In this document: piece after piece, positions 48,076 through 63,993 of the stretch | Position numbering within the stretch: position 1 is the stretch's first letter | How the letters are laid out: each line of letters starts with the position of its first letter | Origin: Ipomoea triloba | Taxonomy: Eukaryota; Streptophyta; Magnoliopsida; Solanales; Convolvulaceae | Assembly (NCBI RefSeq): GCF_003576645.1 | Contig: NC_044916.1 | Location: 1,885,989-1,949,988 of the forward strand | Direction of reading: 5' to 3' | DNA length: 64,000 nucleotides | Position numbers and translations under genes: made by a program | The notes under the pieces: generated by a model | Databases searched by the model: none | What the model was told of the DNA's origin: nothing | Seen by the model: the letters and a program-made list of their open reading frames with translations, nothing else

Positions 48076-48768
48076 GGCTAAAGTGTCATCTAGCACCATG
48101 AATTATATCCAATTATTCATGCCGCACCCTGAACTTTCATATAGTATATATATCGAGCCGCAAACCAAAATAAAAAATTCACATAGAACCGCACCCTGAA
48201 CTTTCATATAGTATATATATCGAGCCGCAAACCAAAATAAAAAATTCACATAGAACTTTTAGCAGGTTTCCAGGTCTTCTTGCTGACATGGCGTCTGATG
48301 TGACATTTCTCTTAACCTTATGTTGTCCATGTAAGCGTTTACATATTTAAAATTAAAAAAAAATTATTATATTAAAATAACCAGAATTTTATTGTCTTTA
48401 TTTTTATAATGTATACTTTTCAATTTTGCAATTCCAATGTTTCAAATTTTTTTTCAGAATTTATATTTTTTGGCCAATTTATTGTTTAGTATTTTTTTAA
48501 TTTTCCAAATTTATAGAAATGCTAATTTTTTTTGTTTGTATTTTTTGTTTTTAAAAAAAAATTATTTTTAATATGTAAATGCTTACATGACAACATAAGG
48601 TTAAAAAAAATGTCACATCACTTGTGTCAGCAGGAAGACCTGGAAACCTGCTAAAAGTTCTAAGTGAATTTTTTATTTTGATTTGCGGTTTGATATATAC
48701 AATATGAAAGTTCAGGGTGCAGCATGAATAATTAGATATAATTCATGGTGCTAGATGACACTTTACCC
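48076..48768. mobile_element. Foldback/Mutator-like MITE with terminal arms over 200 bp
   Basis: Left and right arms are inverted copies extending from GGCTAAAGTGTCATCTAG inward past CTTACATGACAACATAAGG. The flanking AAAAAATA occurs on both sides (48068-48075, 48769-48776), although in a low-complexity context. A 67-bp block (CCGCACCCTGAACTTTCATA...) is tandemly duplicated in the left arm only (48122-48188, 48189-48255). No coding capacity. Confidence 0.8.
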
Positions 48769-49425
48769 AAAAAATATTATATCTTTCGTATTATTTTATG
48801 TGTCTAATTCAGTTAACAAAGTTTGACTAAAATTATTTTTAATTCAATTTTTTATAATATTATTTTTAGTATTAAAATACAAAATATATATATTTAAAAA
48901 CTACCATCCTATTAAACACAAAAAGTAAAATTTAAAAATAAGTAAAAACTAATAAAAAAATTAATTTAACAAATAAATAATAAATATGACAAATAAAATA
49001 AAACAGAAAGAGTAACTTATTTCAAATGAATTGCCAGTTTAATTATCCAAAGCATTTCTTAATTAGGGAGTATATTATATGAGCAATTAGAAGAGAAACA
49101 AGAATAGCATTGAAGGAAGAAAAGGCATGTCTTGGCCTTCATTATAGATTTGCAGGCACAAATGGAGAAAACATGGCTATCAAATTAACAAAAAGGAGAA
49201 GATCAAAAACTTGATAGCAAACCAGACAACAACATTAACTAAATTGCATTTCTTTCTTCTTAAAGGGTTGGAAAGGAACATCAACCCAGAAACATGGCTA
49301 AACTGGTAAAATAACAACAAAACAGAAACATGGTAATTCATAAAACTGAACAAGAATACAAGAAATGGTGCAGTTCACCCCAACTTGAGTCCCCCTTCAA
49401 GCCACCACATTCTCCGGTTGATTCA

Positions 49426-52400
49426 TTAGGCGTTTACAGAAAGGTTTTCAGTGAGACCAATGAGAGAGGAAGCAGAATCAGTAATACCGGTTTCCACAGA
49501 TTTTTCTTCGTTTTCCTTTTCCCCTTCATTGAATTGCTTCTGCACCAGAGAAAAAATAACATTACATAGTGAAACATACCCCTTCTTATGCTGCTGAACT
49601 GCCACAAGGTTAAACTAATTTCTTTTTGGCTGTCAGCCAGTTAAATGTGAGTTGATCTCGGGGATTAAACTTATTCACCTTAGTGACATAGTAAAATACA
49701 AAACATTCAAGAATGCCGTTATCTATGTAAATGTGCATCGTTTTTTTCGTTTAATGTTTGAAGATGATTACGTATAAATACACTTTGCTTGTAAAAGGGG
49801 AAGAGGAAGAAAATGAAGGCTTACATGAGGGTCCCGATTCTGGAATACACCTGCTTCAGATCCTGTCTTAAAACTCCTGCTGGCCTTAATCAAATTCTCT
49901 CTATCCTCATAGAAGTCAAAGTCGTCCAACAGTGAGGACTTCTCGGAGTAAGACTTGAAGATGTTAAGCATTTCCAAGCCTTCCTTCAATCCAACCTGAA
50001 ATTGAATCAAGCCAATCAGTTCAATTAATGCATATAATTTGAGAGGAATAACATCGGGGAGGAGAATGGCAATACAACAATTAAATGCACTACCTCTTGA
50101 GTGTCTCGGCTGTAAGTTACAGGCTTGTTGTCATTGTTTTCAAGGATAATGTGCCTCAACTGTGTGTTCGGGACATCTTTAACTATGTGCCACTTCACTG
50201 GGAAGAACCCACTCCACTTATCGAGTTGCCAAAAGTCCTTTTTCTGGTTAAAATCCACCTGCCCTGTCATCTCTGCTACACCCAAAAATTGTCCACTCCC
50301 ATTTACCTGAAATTCATAACACAAATAGATACTTTGAGGATACAATGATGAGTTCTAAACCAACATTGAAGTTAAAAAGAGCAATTTTCGGGGGTAGGTT
50401 TGTTTGGGGGGGGGGGGTTGCACAGTCTATGTAAGAAGAGGAAAACCAACTTACAGAAAAGAAGAGGAATACTGGGCATTCTGTGCCTGCCTCACTTGCT
50501 TTTCCTTCAGCATCACCAAAAGCATTCTCCAATTTTTTGTTGCCGTTTGGAGTGCTTGACCAAACATCATATTTGACAGACTTGTGAATGTCATCTTCGC
50601 TGTATGACTTGATAACATAGAACTTTGCAGAATCATACTCAGTACTAAAATCTTCCTTGTTATACTTATTCCTTAGGGTGGACATTCTAAGTTGATCATC
50701 CTCACTTGACGGTTTTGAGGAGCTGCATTTACCACTCGCCCTTGGGCCACAAGTTAGCTCAGTCGAGGCTTCAACTGCTCCATTTCTGTTAAAATTTTCT
50801 CTCGATTTGAATTTGTAATTTCCGTTCCAGCCTCTACCGTTTGTTTGATAGTTAACTGAGCCATAGTGAGTATAAAGTCCTTGGTTTTGATTGTTATATG
50901 GCGGGAACTTCATAAGGCATCCGGGCTGAAAGCCTGAATCAAACTGCAAAAACAAAAGAACATCAATTTTATCGGAATGGGGAAAGAAAAAGACCAACAG
51001 CAGAGCTGACAAGATATTCCAACTGCTAATTGCCAAGTCAATGAAATGCAATAGCAGAATCTAATTATGTATAATTGAGAAATGGCATTACCCTATTTGA
51101 TTGTTTGAGCGGCTGAGTTTGTGGGGAGGACTTCGAAAAGTTTGATGATTCAAACTGCTGAGTTTTGTGATTCAATGGCAAAGATGAATTTTTGTTTGAT
51201 AGACCGCTGTTTGTCTTTGAAGAGTTGAAACCATTGGACTTCACTGAGCCATTTGAGCCAGCCATAGATTTAAAATTCCGAGATTTAGAAGCTGTGCCAT
51301 ATGTTAGATCACCATTTGTATAACACCATGAATAACAAGGCAAGCCATCCGAACCATACGATACAGGCTGCTGAAGGTATCCCGATGTCGTGTAGGGTTG
51401 TTGCTTCCCGTCAGAACCAATAAATCCAGTAGTATACGGAGCATAACCAGGCAAATAGTAGAGGTAATATCCATTATCCGATGGCATACTCTGACCATTG
51501 TTATAATTCCCATTATAACCTGTGAAAACAGCAAGCCAAACCGGGATTAGTTATTTAACTCATTACCTGTATAAACTAAATCAACACATATATGTGACCA
51601 TGGTTGCAGTAGGCGCTAGTCGGGCAGTAGACTAACGCCTAGGCGGCGACCTATAAAAACAAAAAAATAGTGCATGTGTGTGGGTGTATGTGATATATAT
51701 TACTTTTCTTATTTATATAATAAATAAATTTAAATATATATAAATATAATTTTTATAAAAAAAAAAAAAAAAAACTAAAAAGGCCGATCCCCCGAATTAA
51801 CTCGACTAACTCTGCCAAGTTGGGTGAGTCAACTCGACAGAGTTCGGCAGCCAACTCGGCCAAGTTAGGCACTAGGCGGCCGGTTTTTGCAAAAGTGAAT
51901 GTGACTAATGTTCTTCCAAAATATGTGCCTTGTTAAACCTGAAGGTGCAAAGGAATAACCAAAACCAATACAAGATCTAACCTGGGTAGTAATAATCACA
52001 ACAGCTAGCCATCGAATAGTATGAACCTTGTTCAGGAACTGCTCCTTGATCAGCACCACCCTTGACACCGGTCTCAGTACCAACCATTGAAGGAATGGGA
52101 GATATTGAATCAGATGCTTTTCCATCTTTAACAGTGCCCTGAAGAAAAAAATGGATTAAAACCCATTGAAGCACATTAAAACTACCAAAAAGGAGACGAA
52201 AATCCCAATAAAAAAAGAAAAAACACAAAATCTCATAGAGGTAGAAGAATGCGTTAAATTTAGCATATCAAAGTATAGAACGAATATGTACAAAGTATAC
52301 CATATCTTTGTTGATCAATTTTGTAGATGAATCAGACTTCAATCCAGCAGTGACAGCTTCGGCTTTAAAAATAGTTAAGTAGTTTCACCATAACACAGTG

Positions 52401-52778
52401 TCATCTTATCTCAAACAAAAAGAAGTCACTATTCACTACTAAGGCAATTTGGAAATGATTCTGAAACTTAGCAATTGTAACTATGCAATTAAACGCGAAT
52501 ACATAGAAATATCAAACATCAAACATGCAGGGATTCACCAATTACAGCACATATTTAACAGAGAACAGATTATCACAAGCTCGGCATGAATGGGGTTGAA
52601 ATTAATAACATTCCAATCTCTCTTCAAATGAAGAAATGCTTAGACGAGCAGATCACAAGAACATAACATTTTTGTGTAGAGCTGAAGACTATACACTTCA
52701 AACCAAACATACGATGCCAAACAAACTCAAAGAACATATCGGAAGGATACATTTCTCCACTATCTTCTCTCCAGCCAT
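49426..52778 (-). CDS. YTH-domain m6A reader (ECT family)
   Basis: Eight coding exons on the minus strand (52751-52778, 52301-52362, 51982-52138, 51092-51519, 50455-50943, 50094-50306, 49825-49995, 49426-49539) give 553 residues. The N-terminal half is low-complexity, rich in Tyr, Gly, Ser and Asn, as in ECT proteins that form condensates. The YTH domain lies at about 330-470: [31 protein letters not shown], then [19 protein letters not shown]. The aromatic-cage tryptophans are Trp353, Trp414 and Trp419. These proteins bind N6-methyladenosine in mRNA in the cytoplasm and steer growth and mRNA fate. A leader intron (about 52807-53571) precedes the start codon. A repeat sits in the intron 51520-51981. 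The family match is clear; orthology to a specific ECT is not assigned. Confidence 0.95.
51600..51900. mobile_element. Degenerate TIR-type repeat in YTH intron
   Basis: GC-rich ends (TAGGCGCTAGTCGGGC...CGCCTAGGCGG and AGGCACTAGGCGGCCGG) surround an AT-rich middle with an A17 run. Many ACTCGGC/AACTCGAC motifs lie in the right end. It looks like a small DNA element, but I could not define exact termini. Confidence 0.45.
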
Positions 52779-52806
52779 GATCAACCTTCGCAACCCAGTG
52801 TTCAAC

Positions 52807-53571
52807 CTGAATTAGGACCCAGTCAACAAAAGATAACAAAGTTTAAACTGTCTATCATGAGTTGCAAACATATCATAACGAATAAAATAACCAAAAATAG
52901 GAAGATACTTCCACTATCATACAACAAATCACAAGATGAATTGGGCATATTTTTCAAATTGGAAATACCATTATGCTAACAAAAAGGAGCTTTTCTTTTC
53001 TGGTTACAATAAGCCAGAATCAGATAGTGCTTCACAGCACCACAGTGACGTAATGCAACCAGCAGAAAAACATGGGTTTTTTCCATTAGAAAACATTCTA
53101 TATTTGTATATGGTGAATCTTTCTCAGCTGCAAATCAAACTTGGTAAAAGCAATTCCACCACTCATGTTGAACAACAATAACCAAACATCTTTAAAACAA
53201 TCAAATAACACACACACACACACACAGCTAGTTAATAACCAAAAATCTCTATAACTACATAATTTCCACACAAAGCTAAAAAAGACGAAGAGTTCATTTT
53301 ACCAAAAGCTGGGAAATAAGTTCAAAACGCAAAATATTTCTTTAAATCACCCAAGTATGCATTCCTAATCCATAAACCTTGTTACCCAGAAACAGAAGCA
53401 TAAAAAGCATGTAGAAATACGTGTAGATATCTTTACACGGGAAACCCAAAACCAACGATCCAGATCTCCTTCTCCCTGAAGAGCTAAAACCGTTTTTCTA
53501 CCCAAACCCAAGCAAAAGCTAAGCAAAGGGCATGAACAAGAGCAACAAACAGACTAAAAAAATAAACTGAC
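52807..53571 (-). other. 5' UTR intron of the YTH gene
   Basis: The acceptor is ...CTAATTCAG (ends 52807) and the donor is CTTAAAG|GTCAGT near 53571. It has no start codon in frame with the reader. The plus-strand frame at 52936 is a shadow. Confidence 0.55.
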
Positions 53572-53739
53572 CTTTAAGAAAAAAGGTTTAAGAAAACAGC
53601 AACCAGGTAAGGAGGAACCCGGCGGCTTGGATCTAAACGGAGCTTCGGAAAACCGCTTTAGAGCTAAAAGCGGTTTTCCTGCGGAGATTTGAAGCGGGGT
53701 GAAAGACCAAGAGGAAAAGAGGGAGAAATCAGGTTGAGC

Positions 53740-53775
53740 AGGGAAGACTATAAAATGGGGGAGGCGTGAGGAGTA
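53740..53775 (-). promoter_or_regulatory. Putative core promoter of the YTH gene
   Basis: A TTTTATAG TATA-like box (minus strand, near 53749) lies about 170 bp upstream of the leader-intron donor. Confidence 0.4.
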
Positions 53776-54058
53776 GAGAGGTACACGCTATAGCATGGGC
53801 AGCGAGTAAAAACCCTTGTGACTGATCCAACGGCTGAGATTTATTTCTTAATTCGGTGAACTATGTTCTTGGGCGTCGATGCGGAATGCGAAGTGAAGCG
53901 GGGAAAAAATTTTAACGAAATTTTAAATTCTTTTAAGAATTACAAAAGGGTATGAGGAAATAAATAAGAGAAGTGTGGAGAATTTTTTATTTTTTTTTAA
54001 TTACTATTGACTCTGTTACAATGTAAGTGTTTGTTATTAGTGACACAAAGAACTCATG

Positions 54059-54310
54059 TTTAGGAGTGAGCAAAATTATTCAAAAATCGATGAAATCGAT
54101 TACGGAATTGACCAAAAATTTTGGTTATCGGTTACAACATTAAAATATATATATTATTCGATTATGAGCTTTTATAAAATTCGGTCACCAAATACTGCTG
54201 ATTTGATTTTTGAAATTTCAAATGCTTAAGTGCCCAACTCCCAACCCCAATTATTTAATTAAAGGCATCGGTTATCCGTAACCGAAACGACACGTCGACA
54301 CTCACCCCTA
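54059..54310. mobile_element. Possible degenerate hAT MITE
   Basis: TAGGAGTGAGCAAAATT on the left and ...ACTCACCCCTA on the right are hAT-like ends, with ATCGGTTA/ACCGA motifs inside. A matching 8-bp target duplication is not evident, so the call is weak. Confidence 0.4.
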
Positions 54311-55744
54311 CAGTCATGCCTGAGATAACTCTCTCTACTAAAAGGAATATCAAGGAACACGGCCTCCTTGAAGCACAAAGAAATCGAAAACATTGACAAA
54401 TTCACTGATGTTTGATAATTTGGTGAAGAAGGAAGCTCTGTGTACTACTATCAACGGAGGCAATAATGGCCAACTAAACTATCTTTCAAAAATGTGGTGG
54501 CTAACGAGACAGGTCCCTATCGCAGAAACCATAGGAAATTGATTTGGTGTCTGATGGTGAAGATGAAGAATATGACGAGAATATGGATGGTGGCTACCCG
54601 AGGATTGTCCTCACGAAGGAAGAAAAAGTGAGATTGCAAACCAAATGGAGGCAACATTAATAATCAAGGTGTTTAGGGGAATGTCAGATATACTTATCTC
54701 CTCAAATGGCTAATAGCATTATGGCACCCAAGGCTATGATGGAGTTGGTTACCATTGAAAATAGATATTTCCTCGTTAAGTTTGCATATGTGGAAGATTA
54801 CGACTTTGCCAAATATGGAAGACCTTGGATGGTGCTTGATCACAATTTAATTGTTAAATAATGGGTTCTAAAGTTTGATCCTCTCACGGATACAACTGAG
54901 AGAGTGATCGTATAGTATGAGTTAGATTTCCCTGCTTGTCGATTGAGTATTACGATCACAGCATCCTCATGAAGGTCGAACGCCCAATAAAAATCGGTAC
55001 ATCTATTGGCTTGGTCTCAATAGCAAAAATTGTCATATATGTGTGGAGGTTGACATCACTAACCTCTTTTAGCTAAGTTCATGATCCGAAGAAATATTAG
55101 GGGAGATGTATATGAAGGACTTCATTGAATCTGTTTTCAATGTAGCATGTATGACCATGATGTTGAACAATGTCCTCAGAAATGCCATAATAATGAGACT
55201 GAATTCCTGACATCAACTCGATGTAAATAATATGATCCTCAAGTAACAGCTCAATGGGGAGGAAACATGGCTGGAGAAGATATCCAACGCCGGTAATGGC
55301 TATACGGACAACCCGAATGGCAATAGGGCAATTGGAAAAGAAAGGTTTCTAATTATACCTGACGTCACGAAGGATTACAGGCCCTGGATGATATTTTCCA
55401 TGAGTTATGAAAAGAAGGATCATAGAGGTGGCAAAATGGAAATAATGAGTTGAAATGTAACAATATAAATGGGGATAAAAAATGGAGATGAACCTAGGTC
55501 GGAATTTGCTGCGTTGGGTACACATATGGGGTAGAATGATGATATTATTGAATGATACCAGGAACTAGAGCATACTAACCAACCCATAAATAGCATTCAC
55601 AACATAGACCCAAATTCTAGTTGATATAATAATGGGAAAAGATTGGTAGTTCAAGCCTATGAGAAACAAATCAATTGAACAATACTCATGGGTTGCACAT
55701 AAAACCCACGAAAGATGCTAGGTCATAATTGATGTTGTATAAAT

Positions 55745-56945
55745 GGGAGTGTAAAAGTGGGTGTGTTATGTCGTTCCGCTGAGGATTGGGGTTATGACAC
55801 GTAATTGTGTGAATTAAGAATACTAGGCACTAGAGTATGTGAATCAACTAGAATCCAAGCAACTNCTAGAGTATGTGAATCAACTAGAATCCAAGCAACT
55901 AATAACTGAATGATGGAAAATAAAAGAAAGCAATTGACTAAGGAATTAACTGTATGATAAGGGAATGGGTCAGATTAGGGGAATTGTAATCTTGATGTTC
56001 TAACAGTCTTAGAAGTTGGGAAGGAATAATTAACCTAGGGATTTACGGGTAATGCACAAAAGAATTCAGTTCAGCTACTTTCGTAATCAATAAACAGAAT
56101 TAGGCTACAATTGCCCCACTGTCGTGATGCATCAATTATAACCTTAAGAACCTAAGCATTGTAAGCCCCCAAAATTACGCCTATTCTCATAGTAGGAAAA
56201 TTAGGTTGAAATTGGTAAGGCTCGAGGTCTCCATCCAACTTTCGTTGTAATGAATCCCTCTCCTAGACTAGCAATTAATTGTGGCCATCAATCGTAGGAA
56301 GAAAATCCCCAAATCAACATAAACCCTAGGTAAAAGATTCAATCCCTTTATGCAATAATCACCAATTGAACATCAAGATTAACAATGGATCCCTAATCCA
56401 AACACATAGGCGAATTACTCACGCATGATTGGAGTAAACAAAGCAAAGCAATAGTAAATAACCGTAAACATTGCAAGAAAGCTGAGAACAAAATAAATAA
56501 AGGAATAAAAGAACTTAACTGATAAATAACAAATCCAACTTCAATCCGAGATTCCAAACTTGAAATTAAATAATCTAATCTAGATTATACTAGGGAAATA
56601 TAAAGAGAAGGGGAAAATAATCTAACTAGGGTTCAGAACTCTGTAAGGGAACCCCCTCTTAATTGTAGAGGATAAGTAGAATATATAGGAGATAGATGGG
56701 CCTTGGCCCATTAGGCAACTTCCAATTCTTTTCCAATTTGTATTCTTGTTTCCTTTCTTCCTTGTAATTCCCTTTTCTTCCAGAACTTGTCCAAAATGCT
56801 CCAAAATTCTTCCTTTGTTGTTTCTTGTAGATAATTCAACAGTTGGACAATATAACACACAAACAATTCCAAATTTCACTAGGACAAGAGAAATAAGCAT
56901 CAAAACAACTAAAATAAGGGGTGAATAATTGTACAAAATAGTGGA
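55745..56945. mobile_element. Unclassified insertion within the LINE remnant
   Basis: About 1.2 kb with no LINE similarity interrupts the ORF1/ORF2 layout. It is non-coding, contains GGGCCTTGGCCC near 56698, and may be a solo LTR or other non-autonomous element. Boundaries are approximate and no target duplication was confirmed. Confidence 0.4.
55830..55900. other. 35-bp exact duplication around a single N (likely assembly seam)
   Basis: The block starting CTAGAGTATGTGAATCAACT occurs at 55830-55864 and 55866-55900, separated only by N at 55865. This is the pattern left when overlapping contig ends are joined without merging. Confidence 0.85.
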
Positions 56946-57690
56946 TATCAATAATCTAGATGAGAGGGTACTAAGTAAAGGCACAAAGGTCGAGTAAACT
57001 AGGCTAGGGTTGCGATTGAACACACAATGGTAAGAGGCGATAGACAAGGAGGTATAACGTCTCAAATTGTTTGCATGGAAAATGAGGAAGACACTGCCCT
57101 CATACTAGAATCCGATATTATCTCTACAAAACATTATAGCGACCCGCCGGGAGATGGGCTTGCTGGAACATCCACCATGGGGGTAGAAGAACCTTTTGAG
57201 GATATCGTGAATGCCTCATTTGGGTGAGATGGACATGGATTTGTAAGGTTCCCTCTTTTGTTATTGGCTTGTTTCTTGCAAGCTTGTCTTTTATTGTGCT
57301 TTGCTTTGTTTGGTTTGTTTTTGTTTGGTTTCGTATGAAGGTTATCGTATGGAAAATTGTTAAGGCACGACATCTACGAGTTTCGTTAGAGCCGCAAGAT
57401 GGATGATTAAATGGTATATACCCAACATTATCAATTGAAACGAAGACATCGGGTAGTACTGCGAATGATATCTATATGAAACTAGACTACGATAACTCGA
57501 TTATAGACGAGGCTCTCAGCTTTTGTGGAGGGATATGGATTCTTTGGAATGTTGGGGTAAACATTGAGGTGTTAACTTCCCAACCCCACTTCATTCATAT
57601 GGATGTCAGTATTGTGGGCAAGCAAAGATGGAGTTTCATTGTGGTCTATGGTAGCCCAACTCTGCATCTTCGGCAACTGTTATGAAGGGA

Positions 57691-58895
57691 TTTGAGTATA
57701 AGGAAGTTGCTTTCGGACACATAAACTTCTTCATCTTCACTATTTTTGTACTATATATTTCTTTACTCTTCATCACACTAAAACATAATCTAAAAGCGTA
57801 ATCATTATAAATCTCATGTGCATCATCAACATAACTTACTGACAACCATAACAAATCATGATCAACTGCAAAACACACAGTTTTGAATAAAACAGAGATT
57901 GAATCATATATACAATGAACACCATATATCTAAGTAGAGGGTGTTAAGGGTATGTCGAATCAATCTAGTTATATTGTATAATGAAATAGAGTCTTCAATG
58001 TATATAGCTAGATTCCATATAATAAGACACATAAATTTATAAAATAGTACACAAGTATCTTAAGTGTTTACACAACTACCCATGTGATTTAGGTACAAAA
58101 TTCATGATCATAAACACACAGAATACCACACACAAAAACTCATCACACCCCACAAGCGACCCCGTGAATTCACAACAAAAAAAAAAAAAAAAANAAAAAA
58201 AAAAAAAAAAAACTAATCACACGATACACATAACTCATCTCAAGTGTTTACATAACTACCCCTACGATCTACATACAAAATTCATGACCGTAAACACACA
58301 TAAACCCATAAAACCAGACACATAAACTCATCACACGAGACCTATAACTTAACTTCATCTACATACAAACCCTAATCATGGATACACAGCAACTCAATTA
58401 GAACTTCAATCAGAATAGCATAATAATAATTCAACAATAATCTTAAAAACTGGTGTCAGATAAATAATCACCGCGTATCATATATGAATTCAATTAATTA
58501 CATCAACAACCAAATAAAAATTGAAAATCTACAAATAAGAAAGCATATAGATCGCAAATGTAAAATTTGTTTGAAAAAACCTGTAATAAACTCATCTACC
58601 ACTTCAAATTCCTGCAAGGCAATAATCTCATTCATATCGAACACATGCAACGCAATAAAGATCAAATCTAGAGATGCAATGTCTAAAAATCCGCAAGAGA
58701 GCAAAAAAAGGAAACTACATTAAAAAAAAAGAAGAGAGAAAATAGCAGATAATGGTGAAAACTGGAGTGACAAATTAACATGTTAAAATTAAAGCATAAA
58801 ACAATGTCGTTTGGATCAAGACTTCACAGTGCCCTGTGAATCATGGTTCACGATATAAATTACCGTGTACACGATTGGTTCGAATCAAACCGTGC
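57691..58895. other. AT-rich intergenic DNA with imperfect direct repeat
   Basis: Two related blocks, AAGTGTTTACACAACTACCC (58058) and AAGTGTTTACATAACTACCC (58241), continue for about 60 bp each. They flank an A-rich homopolymer with an ambiguous N (58193). No gene seen. Confidence 0.55.
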
Positions 58896-58898
58896 TTA

Positions 58899-59263
58899 GG
58901 CCTTCTCCAATAGTATAAATTTTGGTGTGGATTTTGATGAGTTTTTGTAAGTGTGATTAGAAAAGAGAAAATGAGGTGAAAGAAAAAAAAAAAAAAAAGA
59001 TAAAACAAAAACAAAATAAAAAACTGAAAAAGATTAAAAAAAAATATTTACGCGCCAAGCAGGCTGCACGCTCCACCTGGGCGTAAGAGTTGCGTCTCAC
59101 TTGCGTGAAGCGCAACTCTCAATTCACTTGGTGGGTCCCTTAATTTCTGAAAAATCTCAACAGTTGCAGGGAGACCCAATGTCATCTCTCTCCTCACCTT
59201 CTCTCTTCCAAGGTGGCAACTTTTACCTAAAAAACAGTGAAAGAACCATGAATGGAGATGGCC
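58899..59263. mobile_element. Tourist/PIF-Harbinger-like MITE with TTA duplication, upstream of RPL3
   Basis: Ends GGCCTTCTCCA and, inverted, TGGAGATGGCC, flanked by TTA on both sides (58896-58898, 59264-59266). Related to 28248-28672. It ends about 20 bp before the first site II motif of the RPL3 promoter. Confidence 0.85.
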
Positions 59264-59280
59264 TTATCCCTATTAACAAG

Positions 59281-59480
59281 TGGGCCAAGGCCCAATATAA
59301 GTGTTGACGGGCCGGCCCATTTATAGCCCATAGAATTCTAGCTCACTCAAAAGTCAAAACCCTAAAGATGACCTTAATCAAACCGTCGTTACGGGCTGCA
59401 CCTCCATCACTGAATCTGAGCCGTTAATCGTCATCTGGACTTCTGTATAAAGTCTCACTTCTAGGGTTTCTCAGGAACAC
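59281..59480 (+). promoter_or_regulatory. RPL3 promoter: site II elements and telo-boxes
   Basis: TGGGCC and GGCCCA motifs cluster at 59281-59323 (GTGGGCCAAGGCCCAAT and GGGCCGGCCCATTTATAGCC). They are followed by AAACCCTAA-type (59358) and CTAGGGTTT (59462) telo-boxes and a pyrimidine-rich leader start near 59460. This combination is characteristic of plant cytosolic ribosomal-protein genes, bound by TCP and Telo-box factors. Confidence 0.8.
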
Positions 59481-59543
59481 AGCAGTTGCCCGACGGCTCC
59501 AAAACTATTCATTTTCTTTCGCGTCGTTGCTCTGAGCTCGGAG

Positions 59544-62884
<3,341 letters not shown>

Positions 62885-63388
62885 CCATTTTGTTTCTGAG
62901 AAACTTGTTCTTCATGTATCTTCCTTCCCGGATGCTTATGCAAATTTTGAGATATGTACTGGCAACTGTTTCAGTTTTGAATTTTAGTTGATTTTGGCAA
63001 TGATTAATAAATTGGTTGAAAACGATATTTCGTTAGGAAGGCTGGCTTGCAATTCTCTGTCGCTTGTTCACGTCATTCTAATCTAGCTTTTATGCCTGCT
63101 TATAGTTCTATTATCCTATTAAAGGGTTGGTCAATTCAATTGGTTACATAATTGATTAAAAGATTGGCAAGCTAATTTGACTTTTATAACTGATTGAGTG
63201 ATTGGTGTAGGCTGAAATAAATACTATAGGAAACCGAAAACTTAATGTAATAAACTCAAAATTTTACAAGCTATTTTGACTTTTATAACCTATTGGTTGC
63301 GAAAGATCGATGAGGTGTTTGGTAAATTTAGCAAAGTTATAAATACTTAGGCTATGTTTGGTAAATTTAGCAAAGTTATAAATACTTA

Positions 63389-63993
63389 GGCTATGTTTGG
63401 CAAAGGTAGCTGAAAACTGAAAAGCTATAAGCAATCTGAAGAGCTGTCAGGATTGTTATGAAAGTGTTTGGTAAAATTAGTTTTTTGATAAGTTGATAAA
63501 TGTAAAAAGACTAAAAAGAACATCTTCATACAATTTAAATGATTTTAAATTTAAATAGGTTTGTTTATATATTAAAATATAAAATAATGAAATCAATATA
63601 TTTAAATAAAATATAAAGTAAGAACATATATTTGAAAATATATAAAGTAAAAAAAATATTTATAATTCATAAGATTAGTTCATACAAAAATTAATATTCA
63701 AACACAAATGTCAAACTGAAATTACAACCAAACATAATAAAAAGAAAATGTTAAAAGTGTTTTAATTGAGAGGGGTAAAAGATATCATTTATTTAAAATA
63801 ATAAGGATAAAGATGGAAAAAAGTTAAAAAGCTACTAACTTATTTTTGAAAAGCTACCTCAAGTAGCGTTTCAAAATAAGCTCTTATTTTAAGCTACTAA
63901 CTTATTTTGAGAACATTACCAAACAAAGCTTATAGCTTATTAGTAGCTTAAAATAAGCTATAAGCTCCTAAATAAGCTCTGCCAAACAGAGCC
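63389..63993. mobile_element. Tourist/PIF-Harbinger-like MITE with TTA duplication
   Basis: Ends GGCTATGTTTGGC and, inverted, GCCAAACAGAGCC, flanked by TTA on both sides (63386-63388, 63994-63996). Just before it, a 39-bp block (TTTGGTAAATTTAGCAAAG) is tandemly repeated (63318-63395). An isolated right end of the same family is at 29568-29612. Confidence 0.8.

Larger units (their letters stand above)
54440..57690 (+). pseudogene. Decayed L1-type LINE (ORF1 and start of ORF2)
   Basis: Translated fragments match plant L1 ORF1: LSFKNVVANETG near 54470, the DUF4283 block YFLVKFAYVEDYDFAKYGR and RPWMVLDHNLIVK (54760-54860), then pieces of the CCHC-zinc-knuckle region (55080-55190). ORF2 starts at 57339 (MKVIVW) and an endonuclease-like segment, GGIWILWNVGVNIEVLTS, lies at 57525-57580. 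Stops and frameshifts break ORF1 many times. The ORF2 remainder, including all of the reverse transcriptase, is missing after about 57690. ORF1 is interrupted by unrelated DNA at roughly 55745-56945. It cannot mobilise on its own. Confidence 0.8.

Noticed and set aside
52936..53181. 81-codon plus-strand ORF
   Set aside because: Lies in the leader intron of the YTH gene, has no recognisable protein features and is on the opposite strand.
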